Of a stretch of 64,000 bases of DNA, positions 40,412 to 49,804 are shown piece after piece; the first letter of the stretch is position 1, and every line of letters begins with the position of its first letter. The notes under the pieces were generated by a model. That model saw only the letters and a program-made list of their open reading frames with translations, searched no databases and was not told the DNA's origin. The DNA is taken from assembly GCA_963700955.1 (NCBI GenBank), contig CAVOZH010000012.1, positions 558,001 through 622,000 on the forward strand, given 5' to 3'. The position numbers and the translations under genes are program-made. The DNA comes from Nocardioides_C sp963700955. GTDB taxonomy: Bacteria; Actinomycetota; Actinomycetes; Propionibacteriales; Nocardioidaceae.

Positions 40412-41536
40412 TCACGCCTGCCGCCCGGAGCGGCACCAGCCCCGCGACGTCCGCTCGACGAGCCCCAGGACATGCAGTCGCTCCATCGCAACGGGTACGT
40501 CGCGCAGGGCGATTCCGGCGGTCCGGGCCACCGAGTCGAAGCACGCAGGCTGCGTCACCGGGACCGCGTCGAGGACCTGTCGCTCGCGGTCGCTCAACCG
40601 GTCCTCCACCAGGACCGGGGCGCGGACTGCCTCGCTCAGGAAGGAGCCACTGGGCGACACGAGCTCGAGTACGTCCTCCCCGCGCGTCACCAGCGTTGCG
40701 CCTCTACTTCGGATCAGCTCGTGCACACCCTGGGACGGGGCGCTCGTCACGGGGCCGGGCACGCCCATGAGGACGCGGTTCAGCCGGACGGCCCAGTTCG
40801 CGGTGTTGAGTGCACCGCTACGGATGGCGGCCTCGACGACCACGGTGCCGCGGGCCAGAGCGGCGATCAGGCGGTTCCGGGAGAGGAAGCGCACCCGTGT
40901 GGGAGCGCAGCCGGGTGGCAGCTCGGACGCCACGAGGCCGGTGTCGGCGATGTAGTCGAGGAGGTTCCGATGCGCCGACGGGTACGCACGGTCGACACCG
41001 CAGGCCAGGACCGCGACGGTGGGTCCCTTCAGCGCCAAAGCGCCCCGGTGGGCGGCCTGGTCGATGCCGAAAGCGGCACCGGAGATGACAGTCATGCCGT
41101 GCTGGGCGAGGTGTGCCGCGATGTCGGACGCCACCGCGGCGCCGTACGTGGTGGCGGACCGGGAGCCCACGACGGCCGTGGCACGCCGGCAGGCTTCGTC
41201 GAGGCGCAGCGGCCCTTTCGCCCAGAGCCCGAGGGGCGCGCCGCCCCGGTTCTGCAGCGGCTCGGCCCTGTCGAGGTCATCGAGTGCGTCGGGCCACTCA
41301 TCGTCCTCGGGACATACGAAGCGGATGCCCTGGGCAGCGGCGTTCTCGATCTCCCTCTTCGGGTCGAGCCCTCGAAGCCGCGCCGCGACATCGCTGTAGA
41401 CACCCGCAATATCCTGCTCCTCACGCAGCGCCTCGTAGACCTGGTTGGCACCGAGGCGGGCGACCAGGTCGGTGAGCCGGACGTCACCGGGCTCGCTGAG
41501 CCGGCTCAGGGCGGCCCTGGCAAGACGCTCGCTCAT
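40412..41536 (-). CDS. dprA: DNA-processing protein DprA
   Basis: Loads RecA on incoming single-stranded DNA during natural transformation. 374 residues. The Rossmann-like core has VVGSRSATTYGAAVASDIA, VISGAAFGIDQAAHRGAL, LACGVDRAYPSAHRNLL and FLSRNRLIAALARGTVVVEA, all DprA/Smf hallmarks. A C-terminal winged-helix-like domain follows (LSDRERQVLDAVPVTQP). Its ATG overlaps the comM stop as ATGA. Confidence 0.95.
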   Translation of the reverse strand: MSERLARAALSRLSEPGDVRLTDLVARLGANQVYEALREEQDIAGVYSDVAARLRGLDPKREIENAAAQGIRFVCPEDDEWPDALDDLDRAEPLQNRGGAPLGLWAKGPLRLDEACRRATAVVGSRSATTYGAAVASDIAAHLAQHGMTVISGAAFGIDQAAHRGALALKGPTVAVLACGVDRAYPSAHRNLLDYIADTGLVASELPPGCAPTRVRFLSRNRLIAALARGTVVVEAAIRSGALNTANWAVRLNRVLMGVPGPVTSAPSQGVHELIRSRGATLVTRGEDVLELVSPSGSFLSEAVRAPVLVEDRLSDRERQVLDAVPVTQPACFDSVARTAGIALRDVPVAMERLHVLGLVERTSRGWCRSGRQA

Positions 41537-43122
41537 CCGGCCGCCACCTGGATCGAGGTCAGGGGCAGCGGCTCGCCGGAGCGCAGCCGGAGCGCGGTGT
41601 CGACCTCGTCGGGACCGGGACGGTCGGTTCCCCGGAGGTCGGCCACCGTCCAGGCGAGCCGGTGCACCCGGGTCGCTCCCCGCCGCGTGAGCACACCGGC
41701 GTACATCCGGTCGTCGATGGACCGCTCCGCCTCGACCGGGAGGCCCCATCGTTCACGGAGGACGGGCCCCGGGACGGCGCTGTTGAGCCGCCACCCCGTG
41801 CCGGCGTACCTTCGCGCCTGTCGCTCCCGCGCCGCGCAGACGCGGGCACGGACCGTCGCCGAGGTCTCGTTCACCGTCAGCGGGTCGCGCTGCTCGTGAC
41901 GGGTCAGCGGCGCCACGTGGCGGGTGATGTCGATCCGGTCGGCGATCGGCCCGCTGATCTTCCGGCGGTACTCCCGGCGCCGGACCTCGAGACACTCGCA
42001 CCGGTTGTCGCGGTTCGTGGGGTGGTACTCCCCGCACGGGCATGGGTTGCAGGCGAGGACGAACATCGTGCGAGCAGGAAACGTCGCGATCTCCTCCCCG
42101 CGGGCGATGGTCACCTCGCCGCTCTCGAGCGGCTCGCGCAGGCCGTCGATGATGTCAGCCTGGAAGAGCGGGAACTCGTCGAGGAACAGCGCGCCGGTGT
42201 GGGCGCGACTGACCTCACCGGGGTGCACCCGGCCACTACCGCCTCCGAGCATCCCGGTTCGGGTGGCCGAATGGTGTGGCGCGCGGAACGGTGGCCGGGT
42301 CATCACGGTCTGCCCGGGCGGCAGGCACCCGGCGAGCGAGTAGATCGCGCTGAGCTCGAGCGCCTCGTCGAGGGTGAGGTCCGGCAACAGCCCGGGGAGC
42401 CGCTCGGCCAGGGTTGTCTTGCCCGCGCCCTTGGGGCCGGTCAGCATCACGTGGTGGCCGCCGGCGGCCGCGACCTCCAGCGCGTACTTCGCGTCGGCCA
42501 TGCCGAGAACGTCAGACAGGTCGACCTGCTCGAGGCGGTCCTCACCGCGCCAGGAGAGCAGAGGGCCTGGCGCCAGTGGTTCCACGGGCGGCGCGTCGGG
42601 CACCGACTCGTCCCGCAGCAGCGCCACGACCTGGGCGAGCGATCGTGCGCCGAGGACGCTCATCCCCGGGATCATCCCGGCCTCCTCGGCCTGGGACTCG
42701 GGCACCACGACACACGAGATGTCACGGGCTGAGGCGGCCATGGCCATGGGGAGGACGCCTGGCACCGCCCTCAACCGCCCGTCCAGCGTGAGCTCGCCGA
42801 TGAACACGACGCCGTTCAGCGAGGCCACGGGCACCTTGCCCGAGGCCGCGAGGGTGGCCACCGCAATCGCGAGGTCGAAGTGCGGACCACGCTTCGGCAG
42901 GTCCGCGGGTGAGAGCAGGATCGTCACCCGTCGGGTCGCCGGCCACTCGAACTTGCTGTTGGTCACCGCGGCCCTGCAGCGGTCTCGGGCCTCGCTGATC
43001 GAGGCGTCCGGCCTGCCGACCATCGCGGTCTTGACGACACCCTGGGAGACGTCCACCTGGACGTCGATGAGGTGACCGTTGGCGCCCTGCAAGGTGATGG
43101 TCCTCGCCGTCGCGACGCCCAT
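41533..43122 (-). CDS. comM: ComM/YifB-family Mg-chelatase-like AAA+ ATPase
   Basis: A 529-residue AAA+ protein. In Gram-negative competence ComM is a branch-migration helicase; the actinobacterial role is presumed similar. The N-terminal Lon-substrate-like domain has VDVSQGVVKTAMVGRPDASISEARD. The ATPase has Walker A GPKGAGKTTLAERLPGL, Walker B GALFLDEFP, and the C-terminal Mg-chelatase region ending in LAWTVADLRGTDRP. A zinc-type CNPCPCGEY motif is present. The ATG at 43122 overlaps the yraN stop (TGATG). Operon yraN-comM-dprA. Confidence 0.93.
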   Translation of the reverse strand: MGVATARTITLQGANGHLIDVQVDVSQGVVKTAMVGRPDASISEARDRCRAAVTNSKFEWPATRRVTILLSPADLPKRGPHFDLAIAVATLAASGKVPVASLNGVVFIGELTLDGRLRAVPGVLPMAMAASARDISCVVVPESQAEEAGMIPGMSVLGARSLAQVVALLRDESVPDAPPVEPLAPGPLLSWRGEDRLEQVDLSDVLGMADAKYALEVAAAGGHHVMLTGPKGAGKTTLAERLPGLLPDLTLDEALELSAIYSLAGCLPPGQTVMTRPPFRAPHHSATRTGMLGGGSGRVHPGEVSRAHTGALFLDEFPLFQADIIDGLREPLESGEVTIARGEEIATFPARTMFVLACNPCPCGEYHPTNRDNRCECLEVRRREYRRKISGPIADRIDITRHVAPLTRHEQRDPLTVNETSATVRARVCAARERQARRYAGTGWRLNSAVPGPVLRERWGLPVEAERSIDDRMYAGVLTRRGATRVHRLAWTVADLRGTDRPGPDEVDTALRLRSGEPLPLTSIQVAAG

Positions 43123-43490
43123 CACGCCACCCCACGGACGTGGTCCACCTCGACCGCACCGCTCGGCGGCACGAGCACGCCGACGAGGTCGATGCGGACC
43201 TCGTCCGGGTGCACCTCGTGGTCGGCCAGCCAGCGCGCGGCGAGCCGCCGCAACCGAGAGGCCTTCTGCTCCGTGACTCCCTCGAGCGGCGAGCCGTAGG
43301 CCAAGGACGAGCGGGTCTTCACCTCGCAGACGACCAGGATGCGGCCGTCCCGGAGCACCAGGTCGACCTCGCCCAGGTCGCAGCGCCAGTTGCGGTCCAG
43401 CAACACCATCCCCTGCTGGATGAGATGCCTTGCGGCGAGCGCCTCGCCGTACGCCCCGAGCGCGGAGCGCTGTCGTGCAGTCGTTGTCAT
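43122..43490 (-). CDS. YraN family (UPF0102) endonuclease-fold protein
   Basis: A 122-residue UPF0102 protein with a PD-(D/E)XK-like core: GAYGEALAARHL, then LDRNWRCDLGEVDLVLRDGRILVVCEVKTRS (D, E and ExK in order). Function is unsettled. The ATG at 43490 has AGGAGG 6 nt upstream. It lies directly before comM, as in most actinobacteria. Confidence 0.92.
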   Translation of the reverse strand: MTTTARQRSALGAYGEALAARHLIQQGMVLLDRNWRCDLGEVDLVLRDGRILVVCEVKTRSSLAYGSPLEGVTEQKASRLRRLAARWLADHEVHPDEVRIDLVGVLVPPSGAVEVDHVRGVA

Positions 43491-43611
43491 CGCGAACCTC
43501 CTGGGGGAAGACTCGCCGAACCGAGGGTGACTGCTCAGGCGACGAGTGCCGCCGTGTGGATGGCCGACACCGCTTCCGATCTTGTGCACGAAAGCTGGCG
43601 CACGTCTGGGG

Positions 43612-44100
43612 TCAGTAGGTCCCGGTGCCCGCGACGAAGTCCTGGCTGCTGTCGCACTTCAAACGCTGGGGGGGCACGCTCTCGATCCGCGCCGTGGCGG
43701 TCTGGGTCACCTTGCCGCCGTTCGGCAGGGGCAGGAACGGCATCCCCAGGTCCAGGGACTGGAACGAGACGGTGACCGTGACCATGGACCCGACCCTGGG
43801 CGCAGGCTGCGGCGTGCCGTCCTCAGCGTGGTAGGCCCGGGTCACTTCGGGTGGTGTCGTGCCCACGGCAGGGCTGCTCGCGAAGTCCTGCGCGTAGGTC
43901 TGGGTACAGCCCCAGTCGCTGCCCACGATCAGCATCCGGGCGGCCTCGCGGGCTGTCGCGGCCGCTGTGTGAAGCGACCAGAAGTGGTAGCCGTACTGGA
44001 TGATCCCGAAGATCACGAGTACGACGATGGGGAAGACGAGACCGAACTCGAGGGCGGCCGCGCCCCGTTCACCGTCACGACCTGAGGCTGGCATGTCCAT
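43612..44100 (-). CDS. TadE-like pilin protein
   Basis: A 162-residue protein with the TadE layout: a short basic N-terminus with ERGAAALEFGLVFPIVVLVIFGIIQYGYHFW, a type IV-pilin-like membrane helix with the conserved GAAALEF start and the glutamate at position +5. A soluble domain with two cysteines follows (about residues 55-162). Its ATG overlaps the upstream TadG-like stop (TGATG). Probably a minor pilin or surface protein. No TadA ATPase or TadZ is in the window. Confidence 0.8.
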   Translation of the reverse strand: MDMPASGRDGERGAAALEFGLVFPIVVLVIFGIIQYGYHFWSLHTAAATAREAARMLIVGSDWGCTQTYAQDFASSPAVGTTPPEVTRAYHAEDGTPQPAPRVGSMVTVTVSFQSLDLGMPFLPLPNGGKVTQTATARIESVPPQRLKCDSSQDFVAGTGTY

Positions 44101-46034
44101 CACTTCGCCAGCTTCACGATCTTTGGTCCCACGCCGAGGTACTCCGTGGTGGGGCCGTTGTAGTCCGTCGGGACAGGCGGCAGCGCGGCCGGCTCGATCG
44201 TCATGAAGCGCATCGCTTTCAAGGTCTGGCCGTCGGCGCTCATCAGCAGCCCGTGCTGGACGTCGCTCTGAGCCAGCCCCAGTGAGGTCAGCAGAGCGTT
44301 CATCTGGTCCCAGAGCATGTCGTACGGCGTCCATCCTGTGGGTGCGTCCTGGGTGATGAAGATCGGTCGGAACGTCAGAACGGGGTAGTCGCCGCCCGAG
44401 GTGGGAGTGAGAGGAGCGCTCATCACTGGCACCCACATGAACCTCTGGGAGCTGTACAGGTCAGGGCTGAGCGCGTTCTGGGGAGTGATCAGGGGCAGAC
44501 CGTTGGTGATGTAGGTACTCAGGCCGAAGAACAGCTTGCTCCGCAGCAGGTTGGCGTCGAGGACGAAGTCGTCGAACTTGTCGTCGTTGATCTGTACGCC
44601 TCGGACGGTGGCGGTCGGGCCGGTGCAGGGCCGAGCTGTCGAGCACACCAGCCGGCCCGCGACGCCGGCGCTGTCGGCCCTCAGCATGCCTTCGGTGAAG
44701 GAGGTGCCCACGAAGGCGCCGTTGCCCTGCAGCCGCACGCAGTTCGGGGTGCCTGGAGGGGTGGGCACGTCCAGCACGCTCGGCGACGTGTTGGGGCAGG
44801 AGAAGAGGTTGGCCGGGTCGGAGGCCGCGGCCACCGCGTCATCCGGGGTCAGGTTGGGTGCGGTGACGGAGACCAGGTTCGGGTGGTTCGCGAGGTGGTG
44901 GTCGAGACCCCCCTGAAGGTTCCGTTCGAGCGCGACCGCCGGATCCGTCGTGTCGGCACGCGGGCTGTCGAGGAGTCGCCCGCAGCCGATCGCCTCGGTG
45001 GCCCCCGCCGGCATGGTGACGTCGAAGGGCATGGCGTCCGACCACACTCGCGTGCCGAGAGGTGAGAGCACACCGACCTTGACCTCCCAGGTCCCGGGGT
45101 TCTGCATCACGGCGCTGGGAAGCACGCCGGTAACCGTGGCCGTGCCCGTGAGCAGGTCGAGCACGGGGAGGTTGAGCGAGGCGGCCGCCACCGGCGTGCC
45201 CGTGTCCGGGCCCTTGTGGAAGTACACCTCGACGCTGGCCAACGCCCCCCAGCTCGACCCTGTGAGCGTGAAGCTCGCCGGCACCGAGCCGGACACCACC
45301 GGGTCCGGGACGGTGTTGACCGACGAGAGGGGCGGCCGGTCCGCCGCCGTCGCGGTGATGTAGCCGCTCGGCCACACGGTCGGGGCCACGGGACCGTCCG
45401 GGGAGAGCGGCCCTGGGGTGACGTAGTTGATCGGCAGGATCGCGGACAGCGGGTCCCCGGCAGCGGGGACGCTGCCGAGCGCGCTGAGCACGCACGGCAC
45501 TGACAGGCCGATCGGCTCCAGGTCACCCGGTGAGCGGGCCTCCGCTACGGCCATCTTGCGCTGGGTGCTGCCGTTCACGCCGGTGACCCCGCCGAACCCG
45601 TACTCGACGCGAGCCGCAGGACCGAGCACCCTCACCTGCGTGCTCTTCGGGAAGGTGACCGAGCCGTTGTCGAGGAGCTGCTGCGCATAGGTGAGGACAG
45701 ACGGGGAGTCAGGCGTGGTCCCCGAAGGACACGCGGGAATCTCAGGGTTGAGCTGCTTCTGTCCCGGCAGGACGTGGCAGGCGACGTAGTAGGCGACGTA
45801 CTTCGCCACGCCCAGCTCCGAGGCGTTGTCCACGGCAGGCAGGCTTTCCGCGGCGAGCAGCGTCGCCTTGTCGACCTGGACCTGGAGCTGTCCCCGGCGT
45901 GCCCAGGCGCTGCCGAGGTCGATCACGAAAGCAGCCATCACCAGGAGGACGACGGCGACCAGGCCGGAGATCAGGGCGATCGCGCCGCGCTCGTCCCGGG
46001 AACGGCTCGTGTGGCGGGGGTCGGCCGGTCGCAT
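44100..46034 (-). CDS. TadG-like membrane-anchored surface protein
   Basis: A 644-residue protein of the TadG/Flp pilus type. The N-terminal DERGAIALISGLVAVVLLVMAAFVIDLGSAW is the hydrophobic Tad-type anchor, followed by RRGQLQVQVDKATLLAAESLP, the usual post-anchor helix. The rest is a long extracellular domain rich in Pro, Thr and Ser with several cysteine pairs. An Ig-like stretch at about 230-330 includes FTLTGSSWGALASVEVYF. The ATG at 46034 overlaps the upstream stop (TGATG). Function beyond surface attachment is unknown. Confidence 0.75.
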   Translation of the reverse strand: MRPADPRHTSRSRDERGAIALISGLVAVVLLVMAAFVIDLGSAWARRGQLQVQVDKATLLAAESLPAVDNASELGVAKYVAYYVACHVLPGQKQLNPEIPACPSGTTPDSPSVLTYAQQLLDNGSVTFPKSTQVRVLGPAARVEYGFGGVTGVNGSTQRKMAVAEARSPGDLEPIGLSVPCVLSALGSVPAAGDPLSAILPINYVTPGPLSPDGPVAPTVWPSGYITATAADRPPLSSVNTVPDPVVSGSVPASFTLTGSSWGALASVEVYFHKGPDTGTPVAAASLNLPVLDLLTGTATVTGVLPSAVMQNPGTWEVKVGVLSPLGTRVWSDAMPFDVTMPAGATEAIGCGRLLDSPRADTTDPAVALERNLQGGLDHHLANHPNLVSVTAPNLTPDDAVAAASDPANLFSCPNTSPSVLDVPTPPGTPNCVRLQGNGAFVGTSFTEGMLRADSAGVAGRLVCSTARPCTGPTATVRGVQINDDKFDDFVLDANLLRSKLFFGLSTYITNGLPLITPQNALSPDLYSSQRFMWVPVMSAPLTPTSGGDYPVLTFRPIFITQDAPTGWTPYDMLWDQMNALLTSLGLAQSDVQHGLLMSADGQTLKAMRFMTIEPAALPPVPTDYNGPTTEYLGVGPKIVKLAK

Positions 46035-46477
46035 CACATGCATGTCGACGTGGTGAGCGTGACGTTGTCCAGCCTGCTGGCGGCCTCGGTGACGAGAGGG
46101 TCCCCCGTGCCGTCAGCCGGTGGCACGCTGACCTTCACGTCGACCAGAACCCCGACCGTTGGCAGCGCCTCGATGACGTTCACCGTGATCCAGCTCGACT
46201 GGAGCGGGGTGGGCAGTCCCGCGGCGTTGTTGACCAGCGTGGTCTTGACCCGGTCGACGAGCTCGGCGCAGGTCAGGTTGCCGGTGATCTCCGACGGCGC
46301 GAGGTGTGCGTCGTACGGTGGCGTCTTCTGGGCGGCCCAGAGGCGCTCGCCGAACAGAAGTACGCCGACCAGCAGCGGGACCAGGAAGAACGAGATGACC
46401 AGCGCTGCCTCTACGACGGCCGCGCCGCGCTGGTCTGGACGGCGCGACATACGTCCGCGCAGGGGGTTGCTGCTCAA
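46034..46477 (-). CDS. TadE-like pilin protein (first of the trio)
   Basis: A 147-residue protein with DQRGAAVVEAALVISFFLVPLLVGVLLFGERLW as the pilin-like membrane helix and a short soluble domain (about 95 residues) with two cysteines. I chose a TTG start at 46477 because GGGAGGGGAC lies about 5 nt upstream; the ATG at 46450 has no such site. Translational coupling (TGATG) to the TadG-like gene makes a three-gene operon of TadE-TadG-TadE type. Confidence 0.72.
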   Translation of the reverse strand: MSSNPLRGRMSRRPDQRGAAVVEAALVISFFLVPLLVGVLLFGERLWAAQKTPPYDAHLAPSEITGNLTCAELVDRVKTTLVNNAAGLPTPLQSSWITVNVIEALPTVGVLVDVKVSVPPADGTGDPLVTEAASRLDNVTLTTSTCM

Positions 46478-46677
46478 GTCGTCCCCTCCCAAAGACAGAC
46501 TCAGAACCGGTCCCCCCCAAGGACCGGCCAGCAGAAGCCCCCGACTCACTGCTGACGATGGCGCAGGAATTCAGAGGATCAGTCCCGCGTCTGCAGTCCG
46601 GCTCATGGAGCCGCCGGACAAGCACCCGAGAAGTTACCCAGGCCACACTGCGCGGAAACAGCGGAAAGGTAAAGAAA

Positions 46678-46986
46678 TCAGCCCTTTGGTGGCTCGAGGT
46701 CGGACTCGCTGAGCTCTTCGACGTTGACGTCCTTGAACGTCAGGACCTTGACGTTCTTGGCGAACCGTGCCGGGCGGTACATGTCCCACACCCACGCGTC
46801 GGTCATCGAGACCTCGAAGAAGACATCACCTGCCTCGGTGCGTGCCTTCACCTCCACCTGGTTGCACAGGTAGAACCGCCGGTCGGTCTCCACGACGTAC
46901 TTGAAGATCCCCACCACGTCGCGGTACTCGCGGTAGAGCTGGAGCTCCATCTCGGTCTCGTACTTCTCGAGATCCTCGGCGCTCAT
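46678..46986 (-). CDS. DUF2469 family protein
   Basis: A 102-residue conserved actinobacterial protein of the DUF2469 family (Mycobacterium Rv2901c type). It begins MSAEDLEKYETEMELQLYREYRD and contains VVETDRRFYLCNQVEVK and TDAWVWDMYRPARF. The ATG at 46986 overlaps the rnhB stop as ATGA. Function is unknown; the gene order lepB-rnhB-DUF2469 is conserved in actinobacteria. Confidence 0.93.
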   Translation of the reverse strand: MSAEDLEKYETEMELQLYREYRDVVGIFKYVVETDRRFYLCNQVEVKARTEAGDVFFEVSMTDAWVWDMYRPARFAKNVKVLTFKDVNVEELSESDLEPPKG

Positions 46987-47693
46987 CGTGCGTCCTCCGC
47001 TTCCAGAACCGGCATAGGGCCTTGCTCGTGCTCATTGTCACCGACGCCCTCGACCCGGCGCACGTTGACGAACCGACGCCGGTGCACCGGGCAGGGGCCG
47101 TACTCCTCGAGCGCGGCTGTGTGGCCGGCCGTTATGTACCCCTTGTGCGTGGCGAAGTCGTACTTCGGGTAGACCTCGTGAAGCCCCGTCATGATCCGGT
47201 CGCGCGTCACCTTGGCGATCACGGACGCCGCGGCGATGCAGGCAGCCACGCGGTCGCCCTTCCACACCGCCAGCCCCGGGACCTCCAGGCCGTCGACGGG
47301 GAATCCGTCGGTCAGGACGTACGACGGGCGCACCTCGAGCCGTGCCAGCGCCCTGCGCAGCGCCTCGACGTTGGCGACGTGCATGCCGATCCGGTCGCAC
47401 TCCTCCGGCTCGATCACCACCACGGACCACGCGCTCGCCCGCCGAAGCACCTGCTCGTAGCACCGCTCACGAGCAAGGGGGGTCAGCAGCTTGGAGTCCG
47501 CGAGACCTGGGACCTCCCCCTTGTGCCCCTCCGGCAGGATCACCGCCGCTGCGACGAGAGGGCCGGCGCAAGCGCCGCGACCCGCTTCGTCCACGCCCGC
47601 GATCGGCGCGAGACCGGCACGCCGCAGCGCCCGCTCGTAGCCGTAGAGGCCTGCATCGCGGCGGATGGTCAGGCCACGAGGCAGGATGGTCAT
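46983..47693 (-). CDS. rnhB: Ribonuclease HII
   Basis: Cleaves RNA in RNA-DNA hybrids and single ribonucleotides in DNA. 236 residues. The catalytic acidic residues are in GVDEAGRGACAGPLVAAAV (D and E), LTDGFPVDGL and ASVIAKVTRDRIM. The ATG at 47693 overlaps the lepB stop as ATGA. The conserved neighbourhood confirms the assignment. Confidence 0.95.
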   Translation of the reverse strand: MTILPRGLTIRRDAGLYGYERALRRAGLAPIAGVDEAGRGACAGPLVAAAVILPEGHKGEVPGLADSKLLTPLARERCYEQVLRRASAWSVVVIEPEECDRIGMHVANVEALRRALARLEVRPSYVLTDGFPVDGLEVPGLAVWKGDRVAACIAAASVIAKVTRDRIMTGLHEVYPKYDFATHKGYITAGHTAALEEYGPCPVHRRRFVNVRRVEGVGDNEHEQGPMPVLEAEDAR

Positions 47694-48484
47694 GGCCCGG
47701 CGCTCACCGTGTCGAAGGTCGCCGGCCGCTTCATCATCGTGGCGTGGTCCCAGGGCCACACGACCATGAACACCTTGCCGACCACGTCGTCGACGGGGAT
47801 GAACCCGCCTCCGGGATCACCGAGGTGGACCCGCGAGTCGGCGGAGTTCGAGCGGTTGTCCCCCTGGACCCACAGGTAGCCGTCGGGGACCTTCACGTCG
47901 AACCGGATGAGGGAGGGCTTCTCCTGCGCGGCGAGGTAGGACTCCTCGTGAAGCGGCACGCCGTTGACCGTGATCCGGCTGTTGTCGTCGCAGCACACCA
48001 CGCGGTCGCCCCCGACTCCGATCACGCGCTTCACGAGGTGACCGCCGGTCGGGTAGAGGCCGAACATCTCCAGGCCCCTCGCGACCGGGCTGTGCGGGGT
48101 GCGGACCTCGTCGGGCCCGAGCCACCCACCAGGGTCGGAGAACACGACGATGTCACCCCGCTCCGGCTCGCCGGCCCAGTAGGACACCTTCTGCACGAGA
48201 ATCCGGTCATCGAGTACGAGCGTGTCGTTCATGGACCCGGACGGGATGTAGAAGGCCTGCAGCAAGAGCGCCTTGATCACGATCGCGAGCACCAGCGCCA
48301 TGGCGAGCAGCAGGAGCATCTCCTGCCAGATCGGCAGCTGTCGGCGCTCTCCGGCCTTGCGCCCCCCGCCTGCGCGACCGCCTTCCGCCCAGGACGACTC
48401 GGGCTCCGGAGCCACCTGGGAAGCAGAAGACCGCGACCCGTTCTCGGGATCGCGGTCCACGTTCTGCGGCGCGTTGTCGGTCAC
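47690..48484 (-). CDS. lepB: Signal peptidase I
   Basis: Membrane serine protease that removes signal peptides. 264 residues. A polar N-terminal region of about 55 residues precedes one membrane segment (LLLLAMALVLAIVIKALLLQAF). The nucleophile serine is in IPSGSMNDTLV and the general-base lysine in LVKRVIGVGGDRV. GDNRSNSADSR is the conserved box E. It follows rplS. Confidence 0.95.
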   Translation of the reverse strand: MTDNAPQNVDRDPENGSRSSASQVAPEPESSWAEGGRAGGGRKAGERRQLPIWQEMLLLLAMALVLAIVIKALLLQAFYIPSGSMNDTLVLDDRILVQKVSYWAGEPERGDIVVFSDPGGWLGPDEVRTPHSPVARGLEMFGLYPTGGHLVKRVIGVGGDRVVCCDDNSRITVNGVPLHEESYLAAQEKPSLIRFDVKVPDGYLWVQGDNRSNSADSRVHLGDPGGGFIPVDDVVGKVFMVVWPWDHATMMKRPATFDTVSAGP

Positions 48485-48507
48485 GCAGTGAGCCTAGCCA
48501 ACGCTGG

Positions 48508-48870
48508 TCAGCTGGCGGGCGTCGCCTCGCGCTTCTCCTTGATCTTGGCAGCCTTGCCGCGCAGGTTGCGCAGGTAGTACAGCTTGGCGCGGCGGACGTC
48601 GCCACGCGTCACGACCTCGACCTTGTCGAAGATCGGGGAGTGCAGCGGGAAGGTGCGCTCGACGCCGACGCCGAAGGAGACCTTGCGAACCGTGAAGGTC
48701 CGGCCGATGCCGGAGCCCTGCACGCGGATGCAGACGCCCTGGAACACCTGGATACGCGAGCGGTTGCCCTCGACGACCTTGACGTGGACCTTGAGGGTGT
48801 CACCGGCGCGGAAGGCCGGGATGTCGTCGCGCTTCGCCGAAGCTGCGAGCGTGTCGATGGCGTTGGTCAT
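48508..48870 (-). CDS. rplS: 50S ribosomal protein L19
   Basis: Large-subunit ribosomal protein of 120 residues. It has DIPAFRAGDTLKVHVKVVEGNRSRIQVFQG, SGIGRTFTVRKVSFGVGVERTFP and RAKLYYLRNLRGKAAKI, all typical. The ATG at 48870 is chosen by length. A leader of about 180 bp separates it from trmD; L19 leaders are known regulatory RNAs in some bacteria, but I cannot confirm one here. Confidence 0.97.
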   Translation of the reverse strand: MTNAIDTLAASAKRDDIPAFRAGDTLKVHVKVVEGNRSRIQVFQGVCIRVQGSGIGRTFTVRKVSFGVGVERTFPLHSPIFDKVEVVTRGDVRRAKLYYLRNLRGKAAKIKEKREATPAS

Positions 48871-49048
48871 GATGTCTCCTCGTCGGCGCCACAGGTCACC
48901 CACGGTGCTTGTCTTGCGGGATCGGTGTCGGCCGCTGTGACATCACACGGAGCGCCCCCTGTGGCAGGTGGACCGCCGGCTCACGTCGCCACGAGGACGC
49001 ACGAGCAGCCGTGATGTGCTGGGCCGAGGGTCAAGTCTGCCACAGCGC

Positions 49049-49801
49049 TCATTCGGTGGTGAAATCGGCGAGGACCTCCCGGTCCCGCTCGCTCAGTGCC
49101 GCCTCGGGCATCCGGGCGACCAGGTCGGGCCGTCGCTCCGCCGTACGCCGCAGGGCCTGGTCGCGCCGCCACCGGGCAATCTGAGCATGGTGGCCGCTGA
49201 ACAGCACCTCGGGCACATCGAGACCGCGCCAGCTCGGCGGCTTGGTGTAGACGGGGTACTCGAGCAGGCCCTCACCGCCGTGCGACTCCTCGGCCAGCGA
49301 CTCGGGGTTCCCCATGAAGCCCGGCAGAAGGCGTACGACGGCCTCCACCACGACTAGGGCGGCGACCTCGCCGCCGTTGAGGACGTAGTCGCCGATCGAC
49401 ACCTCGCGAACCCGCATCCGGGTGCGGGCGTGGTCCATCACGCGCTGGTCGATGCCTTCGTAGCGGCCGCACGCGAAGACCAGCCACTCCTCCCGGCTGA
49501 GCTCCTCGGCCATCGACTGGGTAAGCGGCTCACCCGAGGGCGTCGGCACGAGCAGCAGCGGGTCCCCCGCGCCTGCTGCCGAGATCTCGTCGAGCGCCTC
49601 CCCCCACGGCTCGGGCTTCATCACCATCCCGGCTCCACCGCCGTACGGGGTGTCGTCCACGGTGTGGTGACGGTCGTGCGTCCATTGACGCAGGTCGTGC
49701 ACGCGCACCTCCAGCAGGCCCGAGGCCCGAGCCTTCCCCGCAAGGGAGAGGTCCAGCGGCGAGAGGTAGTCGGGAAAGATGGACACGACGTCGATGCGCA
49801 T
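49049..49801 (-). CDS. trmD: tRNA (guanine-N1-)-methyltransferase
   Basis: SPOUT-class enzyme making m1G37 in tRNA, which prevents frameshifting. 250 residues. The trefoil-knot SAM site has LVFACGRYEGIDQRVMDHA and EVSIGDYVLNGGEVAALVVVEA. The N-terminal MRIDVVSIFPDYL and HTVDDTPYGGGAGMVMKPEP are typical. It starts 3 bp after the rimM stop region, in the rpsP-khpA-rimM-trmD-rplS order. Confidence 0.97.
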   Translation of the reverse strand: MRIDVVSIFPDYLSPLDLSLAGKARASGLLEVRVHDLRQWTHDRHHTVDDTPYGGGAGMVMKPEPWGEALDEISAAGAGDPLLLVPTPSGEPLTQSMAEELSREEWLVFACGRYEGIDQRVMDHARTRMRVREVSIGDYVLNGGEVAALVVVEAVVRLLPGFMGNPESLAEESHGGEGLLEYPVYTKPPSWRGLDVPEVLFSGHHAQIARWRRDQALRRTAERRPDLVARMPEAALSERDREVLADFTTE

Positions 49802-49804
49802 CGC

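Noticed and set aside
46507..46527. CCGGTCC/GGACCGG hairpin upstream of the TadE-like gene as a riboswitch
   Set aside because: Only a 7-bp stem with a C-rich loop; no conserved aptamer features.
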